This document shows positions 1-7,892 of a stretch of 64,000 bases of DNA, piece after piece (the first letter of the stretch is position 1; each line of letters opens with the position of its first letter). The translations under genes and the position numbers were made by a program. Under the pieces are notes generated by a model. That model saw only the letters and a program-made list of their open reading frames with translations, searched no databases and was not told the origin of the DNA. The stretch is from Coriobacteriaceae bacterium EMTCatB1 (GTDB lineage Bacteria; Actinomycetota; Coriobacteriia; Anaerosomatales; Anaerosomataceae): the NCBI GenBank assembly GCA_001950395.1, contig BDLO01000001.1:1153979-1217978 (forward strand), written 5' to 3'.

Positions 1-60
1 CTCAGGGAACATGCGGTGCTCGAGCGCGGTCGCGCGCGCGATGTCGGGAAGCGACATCAT
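1..60 (-). CDS. 5'-truncated view of a gene: N-terminus of a possible GNAT acetyltransferase
   Basis: The minus strand reads 20 codons from an ATG at position 60 to the window edge (MMSLPDIARATALEHRMFPE). The pattern of a short helix ending in LExxxFPE resembles the N-terminus of RimI-type N-acetyltransferases. It begins 32 nt after the stop of the next minus-strand gene, so it could be its operon partner. No convincing Shine-Dalgarno is seen before either of the two adjacent ATG codons. The family guess is weak because only 20 residues are visible. Confidence 0.35.
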   Translation of the reverse strand, partial: MMSLPDIARATALEHRMFPE

Positions 61-92
61 GTGAGAAGCGTACGCGGGTGCGAGCGCAGACG

Positions 93-638
93 CTAGAGCG
101 AAGCGGTCGAGGCTGCGCCTTGCTGCGCGTCGTCCACCAGCTCGATCACCCATCGTGCCGCGAGCCCCACGAGAACGGCGCAGTGCGACCAGCGCTCTGG
201 CGCGCTCATGCCGCCGTGCCGTTCGGCGACCTCGTGGCACGTCGTCGCCTGCTCATAGGAGATCCAACGCCGCCTCAGCTCGGCCGCGGCGTCGTAGCTC
301 GGCTCCCAGGGATCGCTCGCGGCGCGCCTCCCAAGCACGATGCCCGAAGCCATCACCGCGCCCGCCAGGGCTCCGCAGATGCAGCGCGAGCCGCCAAGCC
401 CCTCGCAGAAGCCGGACGCCATGCGGTGCACGCCGTCTGGCATCGGCATGCCGAGCGCTTCGTTGACGGCCTTGACGACGGACTCGCCGCACCACAGGCC
501 GTTCTGGTAGTAGGCCGCGGCCACGGCCTCGGCCCGGTCCGCGCGGCTTGACGCGTTCAGCGCTCCAAGAGCCCGAGGCCGTTGGGGCGTCGCGGTCGAG
601 ACTATCGGCTCCGTACGCGGGTGATCTCGTGAAATCAT
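93..638 (-). CDS. C_GCAxxG_C_C family (putative redox) protein
   Basis: This 181-residue soluble protein carries the cysteine layout of the C_GCAxxG_C_C family: an N-terminal segment with NGLWCGESV, a central block with GFCEGLGG followed by CICGALAGAVMASGIVLG, and later single cysteines in TCHEV and HCAVLV. The family is of unknown activity but is often found near redox or metal-handling genes in anaerobes. The first 30 or so residues are arginine- and alanine-rich and do not look like the family core, so the true start may lie downstream of the ATG at 638. It is divergent from the osmolyte transporter operon and shares its upstream region with it. Confidence 0.72.
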   Translation of the reverse strand: MISRDHPRTEPIVSTATPQRPRALGALNASSRADRAEAVAAAYYQNGLWCGESVVKAVNEALGMPMPDGVHRMASGFCEGLGGSRCICGALAGAVMASGIVLGRRAASDPWEPSYDAAAELRRRWISYEQATTCHEVAERHGGMSAPERWSHCAVLVGLAARWVIELVDDAQQGAASTASL

Positions 639-650
639 ATGAATTCCGTA

Positions 651-678
651 TGTGACCGATTACTGTTTCCGATACAAT
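651..678 (+). promoter_or_regulatory. probable sigma-70-type promoter of the osmolyte ABC operon
   Basis: TGTGAC (651-656) is followed after 16 nt by TACAAT (673-678). The -10 is good and the -35 is imperfect. It lies about 65 nt upstream of the GTG of the binding-protein gene, in the divergent intergenic region. No operator was recognised. Confidence 0.45.
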
Positions 679-742
679 ACCGCTCATCGGCGAACAAGCC
701 AAGCGGGTACGAACTCGTCAGACCGAGGGAAAGGAGCACCAG

Positions 743-1705
743 GTGAGATCACGGTCGTTGCTCGTGCTGTTGGCAGCGGTGCTCGCTGCATCGATGCTCG
801 TCGGCGGCTGCGCAAAGCAGCAGGATGCGACCGGCGGCGGCGAGACCAAGAAGGAGGGTCCGACCGTCCGCGTCGCGTCGCTTCTGGACTCCGAAGGCGT
901 CGTGCTGGGCTCGATGGTCATCCAGATGCTCGACGCGAACGGCATCCCCACCGAGGACAAGACGAAGTTCGGTACTCCCGACGTGGTCCGCAAAGCGCTC
1001 CTCGCCGGCGACGTCGACGCCACGATCGACTACACCGGCTCGGGCCAGTACTACGTCGGACCCGAGGGCGACCCGCTGTGGAGCGACCCCGAGAAGGGCT
1101 ACCAGACCATCAAGGAGAAGGACCTCGAGAACGGTCTCGTCTGGCTCACTCCGTCTCCGGCGAACAACAGCGAGTACTTGGGCGTCAAGAAGGACTTCGC
1201 CGAGGCCAACGGCTTGCAGTCGATGGAGGACTTCGCTCGGTACGTGAACGGCGGCGGGAAGGTCAAGCTGATCGGCGACCAGTCGTGGATGGACAGCCCG
1301 GCGGGTCTGAAGGCGTACGAGGCCGCCTACGGATTCACCCTGCGCGACGATCAGAAGATCGGGCTTGCCAACGGCGTCACTGCGCAGTTCATCCAGGCGC
1401 TCGTCAACGGCACCGACGGCGTCAACGTCGCCGAGGTGTACGCCACGGACGGCGGTCTCGCGGAGCAGGGCATCCTCGTTCTCGCCGACCCGAAGAACAC
1501 CCCTCCCGTGTACCGGCCGACGCCCGTGTTCCGCAAGGAGATCATCGAGGCGTATCCTGAGATCGAGGCGATCCTCAAGCCGGTGTTCGAGTCGTTGACG
1601 ACAGAGACGCTCCAGGAGCTGAACCGCCAGGTCGCGTTCGGCGGCAAGTCCGGCAAGGACGTCGCGCGCGAGTACCTCGTGTCGAAAGGGTTCTTGCAGC
1701 AGTAG
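743..1705 (+). CDS. osmoprotectant (glycine betaine/choline-type) ABC transporter substrate-binding lipoprotein
   Basis: This 320-residue lipoprotein starts at a GTG preceded by AAGGAG at 731-736. It has a type II signal peptide with lipobox LVGGC. The mature part is a QAT-family (OpuAC/OsmF/YehZ) binding fold: an opening strand VRVASLLDSEG, then DVDATIDYTGSGQYY with the DYTG stretch typical of ProX/OpuCC, and EVYATDGGL in the C-terminal lobe. It should capture a quaternary amine outside the membrane and deliver it to the permeases encoded downstream. The ligand cannot be told from sequence; YehZ relatives bind betaine poorly. It is the first gene of a four-gene operon. Confidence 0.88.
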   Translation: MRSRSLLVLLAAVLAASMLVGGCAKQQDATGGGETKKEGPTVRVASLLDSEGVVLGSMVIQMLDANGIPTEDKTKFGTPDVVRKALLAGDVDATIDYTGSGQYYVGPEGDPLWSDPEKGYQTIKEKDLENGLVWLTPSPANNSEYLGVKKDFAEANGLQSMEDFARYVNGGGKVKLIGDQSWMDSPAGLKAYEAAYGFTLRDDQKIGLANGVTAQFIQALVNGTDGVNVAEVYATDGGLAEQGILVLADPKNTPPVYRPTPVFRKEIIEAYPEIEAILKPVFESLTTETLQELNRQVAFGGKSGKDVAREYLVSKGFLQQ

Positions 1706-1723
1706 CGCGGACAAGAGACGAGC

Positions 1724-2908
1724 GTGGACAGCCCCAGCCTCTCGCTTCACGAACGGGCCAGGGCCGTCGCGGCAGCGGGCGCAACGCTCGGCGTCGCGGC
1801 GGCTTGTGGCCCGTTCGGCTTGATCGTGCGAGCGAACCGCATCGCCCGTGGAGAAGCGATTGCGCTCGTCTCGGCGCTCGGCGGGTGGGGCATCGCGCTC
1901 GTCGCGTGCTGGGCGGCAGTCGCCGCGCTCGCGCTCTCACGCGCTCCGCTGCGGCTCCGCGGCGTCGCGTGCTCGCTCGTCGCTGGCGCCGTCCCGGTCG
2001 CGGCGTTGTGGCGGACCGGGGTTTTCGCCGCCGATTACGCCGACAAGGCGGGCGACCTGTCGCGCGTGTCGCTCGGGCTCGGCTTCTGGCTCACGGCGGC
2101 CGCAGCCTACGCCGCGGTGTTCGCCGCCACGGCCTGGCTCGAACGCGGATTCCTGCGCGGCGCCCTGACGTACGCACCGTTCGCAGGCGTTGCGGCGCTG
2201 CTGGCAAGCGGGGATCTGGCGTCCCTCGGCATCTTGAAGGAGTACGCGAACAACGCCGAGGCGTTCACCAAGCAGCTTGACCTCCACGTCGCGTACGTAG
2301 GCGCGTCGGTCGCAGTCGGGCTCGTCCTTGGGCTCGCGCTCGGACTGCTCTCCGCTCGCAAGCCGACGACGGAGCCTGCCGTCTTCGGCGTCTTGAACGT
2401 GCTCCAGGTCCTGCCGACGCTCGCGTTCATCGGCTTGCTGTACCCGCTGCTGACGAACCTTTCGCGCTCGGTCGACCTGTTCGCCGCGATCGGCGTCCGC
2501 GGCGTGGGGTGGGCTCCTGTGGTGATCGTGCTGTCGGCGTACGCGGTCTACCCGATCGCGCGCAACACGCACGCCGCGTTCGTGAGTCTCGACCCCGCCG
2601 TCATCGACGCCGCGAAAGGCATCGGCATGGGGCCGCTCCGCCTGCTCGCGGAGGTGGAGATGCCGCTCGCATTGCCGGTCATACTCGCTGGCCTGCGCGT
2701 CGCGCTCGTGCAGAGCACCGCCGGCGCCATCATCGCCGGTCTCGTGGGCGGCGGCGGGCTCGGGACGTTCGTGTTCCTCGGGGCGAGCGAGACCGCGAGC
2801 GACCTCATGCTCTTGGGTGTGCTGCCGATCGTCGCGCTCGCGCTCACGTTCGATCGCGGCCTGTCCGCTGTCGAGGCGGCCCTCACGGTGTGGAAGGAGC
2901 CCGCGTGA
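1724..2908 (+). CDS. osmoprotectant ABC transporter permease, long YehY-like type
   Basis: This 394-residue membrane protein has two parts. Residues 1 to about 180 hold about five hydrophobic segments with no transporter signature. Residues about 190-390 form a BPD_transp_1 permease domain, with the EAA-loop region visible as DAAKGIGMGPLRLLAEVEMPLALPV (written here only to mark position). The extra N-terminal membrane domain is a feature of YehY rather than of short OpuCB/ProW permeases. It starts at GTG 1724, 18 nt after the binding-protein stop, and its stop overlaps the ATPase start by 4 nt, so translational coupling is likely. Confidence 0.82.
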   Translation: MDSPSLSLHERARAVAAAGATLGVAAACGPFGLIVRANRIARGEAIALVSALGGWGIALVACWAAVAALALSRAPLRLRGVACSLVAGAVPVAALWRTGVFAADYADKAGDLSRVSLGLGFWLTAAAAYAAVFAATAWLERGFLRGALTYAPFAGVAALLASGDLASLGILKEYANNAEAFTKQLDLHVAYVGASVAVGLVLGLALGLLSARKPTTEPAVFGVLNVLQVLPTLAFIGLLYPLLTNLSRSVDLFAAIGVRGVGWAPVVIVLSAYAVYPIARNTHAAFVSLDPAVIDAAKGIGMGPLRLLAEVEMPLALPVILAGLRVALVQSTAGAIIAGLVGGGGLGTFVFLGASETASDLMLLGVLPIVALALTFDRGLSAVEAALTVWKEPA

Positions 2909-3864
2909 TCGAGATCGTCGGCCTCACGAAGTCCTACGGCGAGCACCGCGCGGTCGACGGTCTTGACCTGCGCATCGAGACGGGCGAGCTCACGGTCCTG
3001 CTCGGCCCCTCGGGCGCCGGCAAGACGACGGTGCTCCGCTGCATCAACCGGCTGATCGAGCCGACGAGCGGGCGCATACTCGTCGACGGCGTCGACGCAT
3101 CCACGCTCGACCCGGTCGAGCTTCGGCGCTCGATGGGCTACGTCATCCAGAACGTGGGGCTCTTCCCGAACATGACCATCCGGGAGAACGTCGCCGCCGT
3201 GCCGCGTCTGCTCGGCTGGGACAAGAAGCGCACAGCCGAGCGCGTCGAGGAGATGCTCGACGCAGTCGGGCTCGACCCCGCTCGGTATGGCCCCAAGTAC
3301 CCGCGGCAGCTCTCGGGCGGCGAGGCGCAGCGCGTGGGCGTCGCACGCGCGCTCGCTGCCGACCCGCCAGTGCTGCTCATGGACGAGCCGTTCGGCGCGG
3401 TGGACCCGCTCACGCGGGAGCGGCTGCAGAAGCTCATGCGCGACCTGCAGCGCCGCCTCAAGAAGACGGTCGTCTTCGTGACGCACGACATAGACGAAGC
3501 GGTGCTCCTGGCAGACCGCATCGCGCTCATGCGCGACGGCCGTCTGGAGCAGCACGACACCCCTGAAGCGATGTGGCGACGCCCTGCCAACGAGTTCGTG
3601 AGCCGCTTCTTCGGCGAGAACCTGGGGCTGCGCGTTATCATCCGCCACTGCCTGGCCGACGTTCGCCTGAAGCCGCTTCCCGACGGCGCTCCAGACCTGC
3701 CGCGGATCGACGCGGGCGTGTCGCTCAAAGAGGCGCTCGCTGAGCTCGTGGGCAGGCGCGCGCGAGCGCTCGTCGTCGTGCGCGACGGCAGCCCCGTCGG
3801 CCTGTTCGACTTCGACGTCTTGGTCGAGTCGCTCGCAGAGGAGAGCGCCTGCGATGCGCGGTAA
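2905..3864 (+). CDS. osmoprotectant ABC transporter ATP-binding protein (OpuCA/YehX-like)
   Basis: The 319-residue ATPase starts at GTG 2905 (GTGA overlap with the permease stop). The Walker A is GPSGAGKT near residue 34, the signature is LSGGEAQR, the Walker B is LLMDEP and the switch histidine is in VTHD. After the nucleotide-binding domain there is a C-terminal region of about 90 residues with a CBS-like half (LVVVRDGSPVGLFDFD), as in OpuA-type ATPases where CBS domains sense ionic strength. Only one CBS-like unit is evident, so gating by this domain is an inference. The gene overlaps the next permease by 11 nt. Confidence 0.9.
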   Translation: MIEIVGLTKSYGEHRAVDGLDLRIETGELTVLLGPSGAGKTTVLRCINRLIEPTSGRILVDGVDASTLDPVELRRSMGYVIQNVGLFPNMTIRENVAAVPRLLGWDKKRTAERVEEMLDAVGLDPARYGPKYPRQLSGGEAQRVGVARALAADPPVLLMDEPFGAVDPLTRERLQKLMRDLQRRLKKTVVFVTHDIDEAVLLADRIALMRDGRLEQHDTPEAMWRRPANEFVSRFFGENLGLRVIIRHCLADVRLKPLPDGAPDLPRIDAGVSLKEALAELVGRRARALVVVRDGSPVGLFDFDVLVESLAEESACDAR

Positions 3865-4600
3865 GTCGACACGCTCGGAGGCAGCCCGCTGGGTCGGCAT
3901 CGGCGCGCTCGCAGCCGCGACCGCGTGGATGACATTCGATACGAACGGCTTCGAGCGGCTCTTGCGCGCGCTCGCACCGAGCGAGTCCGCATGGCTGTAC
4001 CCCACCAAGCCTCTGACCACGCTCATGGCGGAGCAGATCTGGCTTGCGGCCGCCGCGAGCGTGCTCGCGATCCTTCTCGGCAGCGTGCTCGGCGCGGTGG
4101 CTCTCACGCGGTTCGGCATCGCCTTCCGCGACCTCGTGTTGAGTGCTGGCAACCTCGCGCAGACGGTGCCGACCGTCGCGCTGATGGCGCTGCTCGTGCC
4201 GCTGACCGGCTACGGGCCTGAGCCCGTGATCATAGCCCTCACGCTGTACGGCGTGCTGCCCATAGCGCTCAACGTCGTCGCCGGCATCGAGAGCGTCCCG
4301 CCGGAGGTGCGCGACGCCGCCACGGGCATCGGCATGCGGCGACTGCAGCGACTCGTGCGCGTGGAGCTGCCGCTCGCCATGCCGGTCATCATGGGAGGCG
4401 TGAAGAACGTCGTGGTCATCAACGTGAGCGCTGCCACCCTCGGAGCGGTGGTGGCGGCGGGGGGCCTCGGCATGCCGATACTGGCAGGATTCCACGACTA
4501 CAACGACGCATACATCCTCGAGGGCGCTCTGCCATCGATCACGCTCGCGCTGCTTCTCGACCGGCTGCTGACGACGCGCCCGAGGTGGGACCGGTCCTGA
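3854..4600 (+). CDS. osmoprotectant ABC transporter permease, short (YehW/OpuCB-like)
   Basis: This 248-residue permease has about six membrane segments and the EAA-loop pattern (DAATGIGMRRLQRLVRVE, then LPLAMPV). It starts at ATG 3854 inside the ATPase gene. Together with the long permease it would form a heterodimeric channel. Two different permeases with one ATPase gene matches the YehWXY layout. No clear terminator was found in the 72 nt before mqnE. Confidence 0.85.
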   Translation: MRGKSTRSEAARWVGIGALAAATAWMTFDTNGFERLLRALAPSESAWLYPTKPLTTLMAEQIWLAAAASVLAILLGSVLGAVALTRFGIAFRDLVLSAGNLAQTVPTVALMALLVPLTGYGPEPVIIALTLYGVLPIALNVVAGIESVPPEVRDAATGIGMRRLQRLVRVELPLAMPVIMGGVKNVVVINVSAATLGAVVAAGGLGMPILAGFHDYNDAYILEGALPSITLALLLDRLLTTRPRWDRS

Positions 4601-4672
4601 GTCTGGCGCGCCTCGCACGTGCGTCCTACACTGAGCAGCGTTTGCCGTGACCGAGAGACGAAGGTGATCTGC

Positions 4673-5779
4673 GTGTCTTTCTACCTGTCCGACCCTGCAC
4701 TCGAACCCATCGCCGAGAAGGTGCTCGCAGGCGAGCGCCTGACGCGCGAGGACGGCCTCGCGCTGTACGCGAGCAACGACCTCATCGGCATCGGCCAGCT
4801 CGCCGACACGGTCCGCCGACGCATCAACGGCGACCGGGTCCACTTCATGGTGAACCGGCACATCAACCCCACGAACATCTGCCTGAACCGCTGCAAGTTC
4901 TGCGCGTTCTCCCGCAACAAGGACCAAGAGGGCGCGTACGAGATGACGCTCGAGGAGATCGTCCGAGCGGCGCAAGACGCGGTGCCCGACGGCGCGCACG
5001 AGATCCACATCGTGGGCGGGCTGCACCCCGACTGGCCGTTCGAGTTCTACGTCGAGATGGTCAGGCGGCTGCGCGAGGCGCTCCCGCCGCACGTCATCAT
5101 CCAAGCGTTCACGGCCGTCGAGATCGAGCACTACGCGAAGATCAGCGGGCTTTCGACGCTCGAGGTGCTGCGGATCCTGAAGGACGCCGGACTCCAGGCG
5201 ATGCCAGGCGGCGGCGCGGAGATCTTCTCCGAGCGGGCGCGCCGGCTCGCGTGGGACAAGAAGACGTCGGCTGACGACTGGCTGCGCATCCACGGCGAGG
5301 CGCACTCGCTCGGCATCAAGACGAACTGCACGATGCTGTACGGCCACATCGAGACGCTGGAGGAACGCGTCGACCACCTGATCCGCTTGCGCGAGCAGCA
5401 AGACGCCTCCGGAGGCTTCCTCGCGTTCATCCCGCTCGCGTTCCACCCGCTCAACACAGAGCTCTCAGACCTGCCGCCGACGACCGGCTACGACGACGTG
5501 AAGACGCTCGCCATCGCGCGGCTGATGCTCGACAACATCCCGCACATCAAGGCGTTCTGGATCATGCTGGGGCTCAAGGTCGCGCAGCTCTCCACGGCGT
5601 TCGGGGTCGACGACCTCGATGGCACGGTCGTGCAGGAGCGCATCACCCACATGGCAGGGGCCTCCACGCCTGAGGCGCTGTCGAAAGACGAGCTCCTCGC
5701 GCTCATCCGCGAAACGGGGCACGTGCCGGTCGAGCGCGACACGCTCTACAACGTGGTGCACGTCTACGAGGAGGCGTGA
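4673..5779 (+). CDS. mqnE: aminofutalosine synthase MqnE (radical SAM)
   Basis: This radical SAM enzyme adds the adenosyl radical to 3-[(1-carboxyvinyl)oxy]benzoate to give 6-amino-6-deoxyfutalosine in the futalosine pathway of menaquinone synthesis. The cluster motif is C70-x3-C74-x2-C77 within HINPTNICLNRCKFCAFS. The GGLHP and PGGGAEI stretches are shared by MqnE/MqnC and CofG/CofH, and linkage to mqnA and mqnC settles the assignment. The start is taken as GTG 4673 because AAGGTGATCT at 4661-4670 is an excellent ribosome-binding match at 5-nt spacing; the frame stays open 18 codons further up. It overlaps mqnA by 1 nt. Confidence 0.9.
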   Translation: MSFYLSDPALEPIAEKVLAGERLTREDGLALYASNDLIGIGQLADTVRRRINGDRVHFMVNRHINPTNICLNRCKFCAFSRNKDQEGAYEMTLEEIVRAAQDAVPDGAHEIHIVGGLHPDWPFEFYVEMVRRLREALPPHVIIQAFTAVEIEHYAKISGLSTLEVLRILKDAGLQAMPGGGAEIFSERARRLAWDKKTSADDWLRIHGEAHSLGIKTNCTMLYGHIETLEERVDHLIRLREQQDASGGFLAFIPLAFHPLNTELSDLPPTTGYDDVKTLAIARLMLDNIPHIKAFWIMLGLKVAQLSTAFGVDDLDGTVVQERITHMAGASTPEALSKDELLALIRETGHVPVERDTLYNVVHVYEEA

Positions 5780-6609
5780 TGCGCCCTCGTCTCGGCCACA
5801 TCCAGTTCCTGAACTGCCTGCCGCTGTACTACGGGCTCGTCAAGAGCGGCGACCACCTCCTCGAGGTCGACCTCGTGAAGGCCGCGCCGCGCGAGCTCGC
5901 CGAGCGCATCTTGGCGGGCGAGCTGGACGTCGCGCCCATCCCGTCGATCGAGTACGCGCGCCACGCGAACGACTTCGTGCTCCTGCCCGACATCGCCATC
6001 TCCTCGGACGGCGAGGTGCAGTCGATACTGCTCGCGTCCACCGTGCCCGCCGAGGAGCTCGGGGGGCGCACCGTGGCGCTCACCAACACGTCCCGCACCT
6101 CTCAGGTGCTCGCGCGCATCCTGCTTTCCAAGCGCTGGGGGGTCGCTGCGTCGTACGTGGAGATGCCGCCGGACCTGCCCGCGATGCTTCGCGAGGCGGA
6201 TGCGGCGCTGCTCATCGGCGACGAGGCGCTGCGCACCTACTGGGAGCGGCCGGAGGGCGTCTTGCTCTACGACCTCGGGAGCGAGTGGACCGCATGGACG
6301 GGGCTCCCGATGGTGTACGCGGTCTGGGCGGTGCGCCGCTCGTACGCCGAGACGGACCCAGAAGCGGTCCGCGCGGTCATCGACGCGCTCAACGGTTCTC
6401 TCGCCTACTGCCGCGCGCACCTTGACGACATCAGCGAGTACGCCGCGCGCTGGGAGCACTTCGGACCCGAGAAGTTCCGCTCGTACTTCGACGCGCTGCA
6501 GTTCCGCTTCGAGCCGCGGTTTCGCGAAGGGCTCGCACGGTACTTCCAGGAGGCGGTCGCCGTCGGCGCGCTCGACGCCGTGCCCGCGATCGAGGTGTTC
6601 GGCGAGTGA
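5779..6609 (+). CDS. mqnA: chorismate dehydratase MqnA
   Basis: This 276-residue periplasmic-binding-protein-like enzyme removes water from chorismate to give 3-[(1-carboxyvinyl)oxy]benzoate, the substrate of MqnE. Family traits seen are the opening RLGHIQFLNCLPLYYGL, the DVAPIPSIEYAR segment and LTNTSRTS near the middle. The start is ATG 5779, with GAGGAGG ending 4 nt before it; a GTG 3 nt upstream would be too close to the ribosome-binding site. Its stop overlaps mqnC by 4 nt. Confidence 0.92.
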   Translation: MRPRLGHIQFLNCLPLYYGLVKSGDHLLEVDLVKAAPRELAERILAGELDVAPIPSIEYARHANDFVLLPDIAISSDGEVQSILLASTVPAEELGGRTVALTNTSRTSQVLARILLSKRWGVAASYVEMPPDLPAMLREADAALLIGDEALRTYWERPEGVLLYDLGSEWTAWTGLPMVYAVWAVRRSYAETDPEAVRAVIDALNGSLAYCRAHLDDISEYAARWEHFGPEKFRSYFDALQFRFEPRFREGLARYFQEAVAVGALDAVPAIEVFGE

Positions 6610-7703
6610 GCGACCTTGCCGCCATCGCGTTCGAAGCCGCCGCTGGCACGCGCCGCCTGACGCCTGAAGACGCGCTTGCGCTGCTCGAGAGCGCCGACAC
6701 GCTCGTGCTCGGAGCGGCCGCCTCCGCGATGCGCCGGCGGCTGCATCCGGCGCCCGAGGTCACCTTCATCGTCGACCGCAACGTCAACTACACGAACGTC
6801 TGCGTGAGCGGCTGCCGGTTCTGCGCGTTCTACCGCGACAAGGACGCTCCAGACGCGTACGTCCTGTCGCGCGACGAGCTCTTCGCCAAGATCGAGGAGA
6901 CGCTCGCGCTCGAGGGCACGGCGATCTTGCTGCAAGGCGGTCTGCACCCCGATCTCGGCATCGAGTGGTACGAGGGTCTGCTGCGCGACATCAAGGAGCG
7001 GTACGCGATCCACGTGCACGGGTTCGGCCCGCCAGAGGTCGTGCACATCGCGAAGGTCTCTGGCATCACGACCCGCGAGGTGCTCACGCGCCTGCGCGAC
7101 GCAGGGCTCGACTCGCTCCCGGGCGGCGGAGCGGAGATCCTCGTCGACCGGGTGCGCGGCCACGTCTCGCCTAAGAAGGCGACGAGCGCGCAGTGGCTCG
7201 ACGTCATGCGCGAGGCGCACGCCCTCGGGCTCTCGACGACCGCCACCATGATGTTCGGCGGCATCGAGACGCTCGCTGAGCGTGTGGAGCACCTCGCGCG
7301 CATCCGCGCCGTCCAAGACGAAGCCGTGGCTGCAGGCCGCGTGGGCTTCCGCGCCTTCATAGCCTGGAGCTTCCAGCCCGGCAACACCGACCTCGAAGGC
7401 GAGGTCGTCAAGGGCGCCGGAAGCGGTTGGCAGTACCTGCGGACGCTGGCGGTCGCACGGCTGTTCCTCGACAACGTCGTGAACCTTCAGGCGTCGTGGG
7501 TGACGCAGGGCCCGAAGATCGGCCAGATCTCGCTCGCGTTCGGCGCGAACGACATGGGCTCGACGATGATCGAGGAGAACGTCGTGGCCGCCGCAGGGAC
7601 GCGCTTTTCCATGGCGCGCGACGACCTCGTGCGGCTGATCCGCGACGCCGGCTTCACGCCCGTGCAGCGCGACACGCTCTATCGCGAGGTGCGCCGGTTC
7701 TAG
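6606..7703 (+). CDS. mqnC: cyclic dehypoxanthinyl futalosine synthase MqnC (radical SAM)
   Basis: This 365-residue radical SAM enzyme cyclises dehypoxanthinyl futalosine. The cluster motif C66-x3-C70-x2-C73 lies in NYTNVCVSGCRFCAFYR, the form typical of MqnC (NYTN instead of the INPTN of MqnE). It also has LLQGGLHP and SLPGGGAEI. It begins at GTG 6606 overlapping mqnA by GTGA, so mqnE-mqnA-mqnC is one coupled unit. The nucleosidase (mqnB) and mqnD are not here under their usual forms; see the MTAP-like and amidohydrolase genes at 10.7-12.8 kb. Confidence 0.92.
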   Translation: MSDLAAIAFEAAAGTRRLTPEDALALLESADTLVLGAAASAMRRRLHPAPEVTFIVDRNVNYTNVCVSGCRFCAFYRDKDAPDAYVLSRDELFAKIEETLALEGTAILLQGGLHPDLGIEWYEGLLRDIKERYAIHVHGFGPPEVVHIAKVSGITTREVLTRLRDAGLDSLPGGGAEILVDRVRGHVSPKKATSAQWLDVMREAHALGLSTTATMMFGGIETLAERVEHLARIRAVQDEAVAAGRVGFRAFIAWSFQPGNTDLEGEVVKGAGSGWQYLRTLAVARLFLDNVVNLQASWVTQGPKIGQISLAFGANDMGSTMIEENVVAAAGTRFSMARDDLVRLIRDAGFTPVQRDTLYREVRRF

Positions 7704-7707
7704 CCGC

Positions 7708-7851
7708 TCACTGCTCGACGATGAGCCGGCAGTCGTCCATCATCGCGTCGAAGCCCCACCCGAAGCCGTAGAACCGGACCTCGTCGATCCGCACCGGCCG
7801 TCGGGCCACCGTGCAGTGCGCCCGGGTCTGCGTCGCGCCCTCCGCTGTCAA
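7708..7851 (-). CDS. possible small ORF or gene remnant, unknown
   Basis: A 47-codon frame runs from TTG 7851 to TGA 7708, converging on mqnC. The second half (VRIDEVRFYGFGWG, then DDCRLIVEQ) reads like a real protein with aromatic and acidic residues instead of the usual Arg/Ala-rich antisense noise. No Shine-Dalgarno is visible before the TTG, so it may be the tail of a decayed gene. Function unknown. Confidence 0.25.
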   Translation of the reverse strand: MTAEGATQTRAHCTVARRPVRIDEVRFYGFGWGFDAMMDDCRLIVEQ

Positions 7852-7875
7852 CCCGCGTCAGCGGTCGTGTAGACT
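7846..7875 (+). promoter_or_regulatory. possible promoter of the glycosyltransferase gene
   Basis: TGTCAA (7846-7851), an 18-nt spacer and TAGACT (7870-7875) lie just upstream of the GGGAGG ribosome-binding site (7882-7887) of the GT4 gene. The -10 is reasonable and the -35 is weak. The leader would be about 10 nt. Confidence 0.4.
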
Positions 7876-7892
7876 TCGCATGGGAGGTGCGC

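Noticed and set aside
4673-7703. CofG/CofH (F420 synthesis) for the two radical SAM genes
   Set aside because: Sequence families are close, but mqnA lies between them and the CxxxCxxC surroundings match MqnE and MqnC.
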